From CAYXDO01 sp964463485 (lineage in GTDB: Bacteria > Myxococcota > Kuafuiibacteriia > Kuafuiibacteriales > Kuafuiibacteriaceae), in NCBI GenBank assembly GCA_964463485.1, contig CAYXDO010000222.1, forward strand, positions 1 to 15,264: 15,264 bases of DNA, written 5' to 3'. The translations under genes and the position numbers were made by a program. This document shows positions 12,756-15,264 of the stretch, in pieces (position 1 is the stretch's first letter; each line of letters begins with the position of its first letter). Below the pieces are notes generated by a model. It was given only the letters and a program-made list of their open reading frames with translations, was not told the DNA's origin and did no database searches.

Positions 12756-14078
12756 ATGGAGGACTTAATCAGGGACGACGTGTTCGTTCTGCACGTCGCC
12801 TATGACCGACGCGTGTTCCACAAGGACACAACTGACGGTGACTGGATGACTACCGATGTCGAGACTATGGTTGCTCGCCAGACCGTACGCTCGATGAGTC
12901 GCCGCGCCAAAGAAAGCATGCGCGCGAAGGCGGAGGGCGGTTGGTATCCGACGCGCGCTCCGCTTGGGTACGTGAACAAGAAGCTGCTTGGCGCAGATGG
13001 TCAAGTCCTCGACAAAGGAGGCACCGTGGAGTTGACCGCTTGGGGCCGCAAGCTCGTGCGGCGCATGGCTGAGATTCGGCTCGCGGGTCACAGCCTCGAA
13101 ACGGTCGCCACGATGGTGCTTGACGAAGGCATCGTCCCTCCTAAGGCGCTGTACAGGTTCAAAGGCAACGGTCGGAAGTCCGGCGTCGAGCGCGTACTCA
13201 AGGATATTTTTTACAAAGGTCAGTTCTCGTTTGGCGGCAAGGTCTACGCCGGGAAGCACGAGCCGGTCTTCACGCCGAAGGAGTGGGACGCCATCCAGGA
13301 GACCTTCGGCCGACGAGCGCCCCAGCAGCACCGGAAGCGCGAGGGCCTGTTCTCTTTGCCGGGTTTCCGGCTCACCTGCGCGGAGTGCGGCTGCACGGTC
13401 GTCTACTCCCCGAAGTGGAAGGGTAAGAACGAGTACAAGTACTACCGCTGCACGAACGGCCGAGGAGCGCACACGAAGGAGGTCAACGTCGCCGAGGCCG
13501 ACATCCTCGAACAGCTCGGCGGCGCGGTGGACGACATCCGCATCACCGACGACCTCGCGACGGCCATCGCCGACGCGATGAACGTGACGCACCGGCAGGC
13601 GCAGACCGCGAAGCGCCACGAGGCCGACAAGTACCGGCGCGAGGCCGTCGAGCTGGAGGCGAAGGAGAACAGCCTGGTGGACATGAAGCTCGCGGGGAGC
13701 CTCGACGACGCCACGTTCCGCCGTCAGCTTGAGCGCATTCAGAAGGAGCGGCGGCTCAACTTCGACCTGCTTCAGGACACGCAGGGCCAGGTGGACGGCG
13801 CGTATCTCGTCACGGCGCAGCGCGTCTTGGAACTCGCCAAGAACGCGAAATCATTGTGGGAAGGTCGGTCACCCGAGGAACGACGGGATCTGCTCGCGAA
13901 GCTACTTTGGAACCCGGTTTTGGATGGCAGAAGTGTCCGTTATGACTTGAAAAAGCCGTTCCGGGTACTTCGCGAAATGCGGGAAAAGGAAAATTGGCGG
14001 GGTGGACGGGACTCGAACCCGATTTGGGCCTCGCCGACATCTTCAGGCGCGACGCGCACTTGCGACACTTTCCCTTGA
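12756..14078 (+). CDS. N-terminally truncated large serine recombinase
   Basis: A 440-residue frame from ATG 12756. Homology in the same frame already starts at RNATDKEAMEDL (about 12732), but a TGA (12720-12722) blocks extension. Residues ~1-50 are the end of the resolvase domain (VLHVAYDRRVF, TDVETMVARQTVRSMSRRAK). Residues 63-185 are the recombinase DNA-binding domain (WYPTRAPLGYVN, SGVERVLKDIFYKGQF, HEPVFTPKEWDAIQ), 205-240 a zinc ribbon (Cys208, Cys211, Cys213, Cys232, His239), and 265-400 helical/coiled coil. The nucleophilic Ser and the active-site Args are gone. The last ~28 codons from ENWRGGRDSNP are read out of a tRNA 3' end on the other strand, so the natural protein probably ends about there. 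Likely inactive. Confidence 0.85.
   Translation: MEDLIRDDVFVLHVAYDRRVFHKDTTDGDWMTTDVETMVARQTVRSMSRRAKESMRAKAEGGWYPTRAPLGYVNKKLLGADGQVLDKGGTVELTAWGRKLVRRMAEIRLAGHSLETVATMVLDEGIVPPKALYRFKGNGRKSGVERVLKDIFYKGQFSFGGKVYAGKHEPVFTPKEWDAIQETFGRRAPQQHRKREGLFSLPGFRLTCAECGCTVVYSPKWKGKNEYKYYRCTNGRGAHTKEVNVAEADILEQLGGAVDDIRITDDLATAIADAMNVTHRQAQTAKRHEADKYRREAVELEAKENSLVDMKLAGSLDDATFRRQLERIQKERRLNFDLLQDTQGQVDGAYLVTAQRVLELAKNAKSLWEGRSPEERRDLLAKLLWNPVLDGRSVRYDLKKPFRVLREMREKENWRGGRDSNPIWASPTSSGATRTCDTFP
13995..14022 (-). other. tRNA 3' end fragment (probable attachment-site scar)
   Basis: On the minus strand the sequence reads TCGGGTTCGAGTCCCGT (T-stem with 4 G/C pairs and the canonical TTCGAGT loop), then the acceptor 3' strand CCACCCC, discriminator G, and CCA at 13995-13997. 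The matching 5' acceptor GGGGTGG and anticodon arm are absent upstream, so only a 3' piece of a tRNA gene exists. Integrating elements commonly keep such a piece as attL/attR. It abuts the recombinase gene's end. Confidence 0.65.
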
Positions 14079-14187
14079 AGTTCCGGTAGGTTGTTCGTTC
14101 CGTTTCGACCCCTCTCGTACCGTCTGATTCCGGCTGCCTCCGAGTCTGCGCTCGCCAGGCGTCCCCGCTTGCGCCTAGAATGGCTGC

Positions 14188-14532
14188 GTGATGTTGGCCA
14201 TGGTCGCCGAGGTCCCTCCTCTTGAGCTCGACCGGGATGGTGTTGCTCGCGTCGCGGGCACCCGGGTCACGCTGGACGCCATCGTCGATGAGTTCAAGGA
14301 CGGAGCCATCGCGGAGGAGATCGCACAACGCTATCCGGTGCTCAAACTGTCGGACGTCTACAGCGTGATCGCTTTCTACCTTCGGCAAGTCGACGAGGTG
14401 GAGCGCTACGTCGCCGAAGGTGAGGTCCAGGCCGACTTCGCGCGCGCTGAGTACGCAAAGACCTTCGACCAGCGCGGCATCCGCGAGCGGCTCGTTGCTC
14501 GGCGTCGCCGAATGAACGGCCCAGTACTTTGA
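14188..14532 (+). CDS. DUF433-type antitoxin
   Basis: A 114-residue protein starting GTG/ATG at 14188 or 14191, with ATG 14200 also in frame. The region ELDRDGVARVAGTRVTLDAI, VDEFKDGAIAEEIAQRYP and VLKLSDVYSVIAFYLRQVDE carries the DUF433 signature (GTRVTL, a G...EEI...YP segment, then SDVY). DUF433 proteins are antitoxin-like partners of DUF5615 PIN-like toxins. The stop TGA 14530-14532 overlaps the TTG of the next gene (TTGA), the same coupling as the GNAT pair. It appears intact. The last ~30 residues are basic (RGIRERLVARRRRM), possibly a DNA- or toxin-contacting tail. Confidence 0.75.
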   Translation: MMLAMVAEVPPLELDRDGVARVAGTRVTLDAIVDEFKDGAIAEEIAQRYPVLKLSDVYSVIAFYLRQVDEVERYVAEGEVQADFARAEYAKTFDQRGIRERLVARRRRMNGPVL

Positions 14533-14969
14533 CCGCGGTGCGCCTCGCCACCGACGAAAATCTCAACAACGACATCGTGCGTGGTCTGTTGCGGGGAAGG
14601 CCAGAGTCCGATGTTGTCCGCATTCAGGATGTTGGGCTCTCGGGTGCCGACGATCCGACAGGCGATCGCGTCAACGCCGGCGTGGCCGCGACGGCGTTCC
14701 TGGAAACGTGGATGGAGAAGATGCCGGCGAATCCGGCGCTCGAAGATCCGGAGCCGCTCCGCGATGAGGTCAAGGGCCTCATGCGGTTCGCCCAGAGCTT
14801 GAAGGAGCAAGGAGCGGACACGTCTGAGGTCGATGGCCTGATCGAGGACGGCACGCGAGGTGCGCCACAGGGGGCAGCGATCTCCCCACCGACTCACCGT
14901 CCGACTGGCCTGGAGCGACGACGGCCGACTCGATCTCACGAAGTCGCAGCCGACACAACCTGGCCCTGA
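14529..14969 (+). CDS. DUF5615 (PIN-like) toxin N-terminus fused to foreign C-terminus
   Basis: Starts at TTG 14529 (or GTG 14538). Residues 1-43, VRLATDENLNNDIVRGLLRG and VVRIQDVGLSGADDP, are the N-terminus of a DUF5615 PIN-like nuclease with its DEN acidic cluster. The family's second half (about 60 residues with the THD element) is absent. After residue ~44 (about 14658) come unrelated residues: VAATAFLETWMEKMPANPAL, EDPEPLRDEVKGLMRFAQSL, KEQGADTSEVDGLIEDG, then a Pro/Arg-rich end to TGA 14967-14969. This looks like a deletion joining the toxin start to the tail of another gene in frame. Nuclease activity is unlikely. The source of the tail is unknown. Confidence 0.6.
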   Translation: MTAVRLATDENLNNDIVRGLLRGRPESDVVRIQDVGLSGADDPTGDRVNAGVAATAFLETWMEKMPANPALEDPEPLRDEVKGLMRFAQSLKEQGADTSEVDGLIEDGTRGAPQGAAISPPTHRPTGLERRRPTRSHEVAADTTWP

Positions 14970-15104
14970 ACCGAGAACGCGGACAGGAGCACGGAAACAA
15001 CGACTCAGGCTCGACAAGGTCACCCGCGTCCTCGACTCGACCCCCGGAAATCGCTGCGAGACGCTGCTCCCGACCGCCGCGTTCGGACATAGCCGGCGAC
15101 TCGT

Positions 15105-15264
15105 ATGCCGCCGATGACGGACTCAGACCCGGCAACGCACTCAGGCTCGGTGACGGACTCGGAACCGGTGACGGACTCGGAACCGGTGACGGACTCGGAA
15201 CCGGTAACTGACTCGGGCCCGGTGACGGACTCGGGCCCGGTGACGGACTCGGGCCCGGTGACGG
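15105..15264 (+). CDS. 5' end of a (VTDSE/GP)n repeat protein, runs off the window
   Basis: An open frame from ATG 15105 or ATG 15114 (upstream stop TAG 15090-15092) to the window edge. From 15114 it is made of six-residue units: MTDSDP, ATHSGS, VTDSEP three times, then VTDSGP three times, and the next begins VT. No signal peptide precedes the repeat. Such Thr/Ser/Pro-rich acidic repeats often form extended surface linkers. No family can be named without the rest of the gene. Confidence 0.5.
   Translation, partial: MPPMTDSDPATHSGSVTDSEPVTDSEPVTDSEPVTDSGPVTDSGPVTDSGPVT
15114..15264. repeat. 18-bp tandem repeat (about 8 units)
   Basis: Eight consecutive 18-bp units plus a partial ninth. Units 3-5 (15150-15203) are identical copies of GTGACGGACTCGGAACCG. 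Units 7-8 (15222-15257) are identical copies of the GGCCCG variant, and unit 6 has two synonymous changes. The first two units are more diverged. It continues beyond the window. Confidence 0.9.

Noticed and set aside
13995..14075. Complete tRNA gene on the minus strand
   Set aside because: T-arm and acceptor 3' strand are present, but no anticodon arm or 5' acceptor strand (GGGGTGG) can be found at the right distance.
14850..14900. RGAPQGAAISP resembles the reverse transcriptase motif (TPQGG.ISP) of group II introns and retrons
   Set aside because: No YADD box, no flanking RT blocks and no intron structure are visible; the following residues are Pro/Arg-rich. Most likely coincidence or a minute relic.
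15114..15264. Possible CRISPR array
   Set aside because: Units are directly adjacent 18-mers without spacers and stay in one reading frame: a coding tandem repeat.

Overview
The window is GC-rich DNA with strong G/C preference at third codon positions. It carries many mobile-element relics, toxin-antitoxin-like pairs and defence-type nucleases. The style fits a large-genome, high-GC soil bacterium, most plausibly a myxobacterium (Myxococcota, Polyangia-like). This is an inference from composition and gene families; no taxonomic marker gene is present. No rRNA, complete tRNA, CRISPR array or replication origin was found.

Layout. 1-770: the last 33 codons of a gene entering from the left, a long imperfect hairpin built of 'cacagag/cacggag' words (131-221), then about 550 bp without a supportable gene. 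771-2141: an XRE-type regulator (+), an unrecognised protein (-), and the frameshifted 3' end of an AlbA_2/ATP-binding-type gene. 2285-6281 is a defence-like block: a GIY-YIG nuclease with an unusual C-terminal domain (-), a frameshifted tyrosine recombinase (+), an HEPN-like protein with an RNxxxH motif (-), and a divergent Mrr-like PD-(D/E)XK endonuclease (+). An 8-bp inverted repeat lies between the last two. 6282-7928 is a graveyard of pieces: a resolvase tail, two minus-strand gene fragments, and a large serine recombinase that has lost its catalytic and most of its DNA-binding domain.

7984-8885 is a GNAT toxin/RHH antitoxin pair (-) overlapping by TTGA. 9099-10629 is a tight three-gene operon (+) with stop/start overlaps TGATG and ATGA: a Cys/His-containing possible DNA-binding protein, a small unknown protein, and a compact protein that may relate to phage/plasmid primase-helicase C-termini, with a Walker A-like loop lacking its lysine. 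10808-11893: a small XRE regulator with a palindrome upstream, and an unknown protein with a Cys-rich knuckle. 11872-14078: an ISKra4-like transposase tail, a fragment of a small 'GWHLT' protein, the first ~93 residues of a prokaryotic viperin (pVip) homologue, and a second N-terminally truncated large serine recombinase whose gene runs into the 3' end of a tRNA (minus strand). That tRNA end is a probable attachment-site scar. 14188-14969: a DUF433/DUF5615-like antitoxin/toxin pair, again overlapping by TTGA, whose toxin half has a foreign C-terminus. From 15105 or 15114 a gene begins directly in an 18-bp tandem repeat (VTDSEP/VTDSGP) and leaves the window.

Overall this looks like an accessory hotspot where elements and defence genes have repeatedly been inserted and deleted. 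The intact units are the XRE genes, the GIY-YIG protein, the HEPN/Mrr-like divergon, the GNAT-RHH pair and the three-gene operon. The viperin, both serine recombinases, the tyrosine recombinase, the transposase, the AlbA_2-type protein and the DUF5615 toxin are broken or chimeric.
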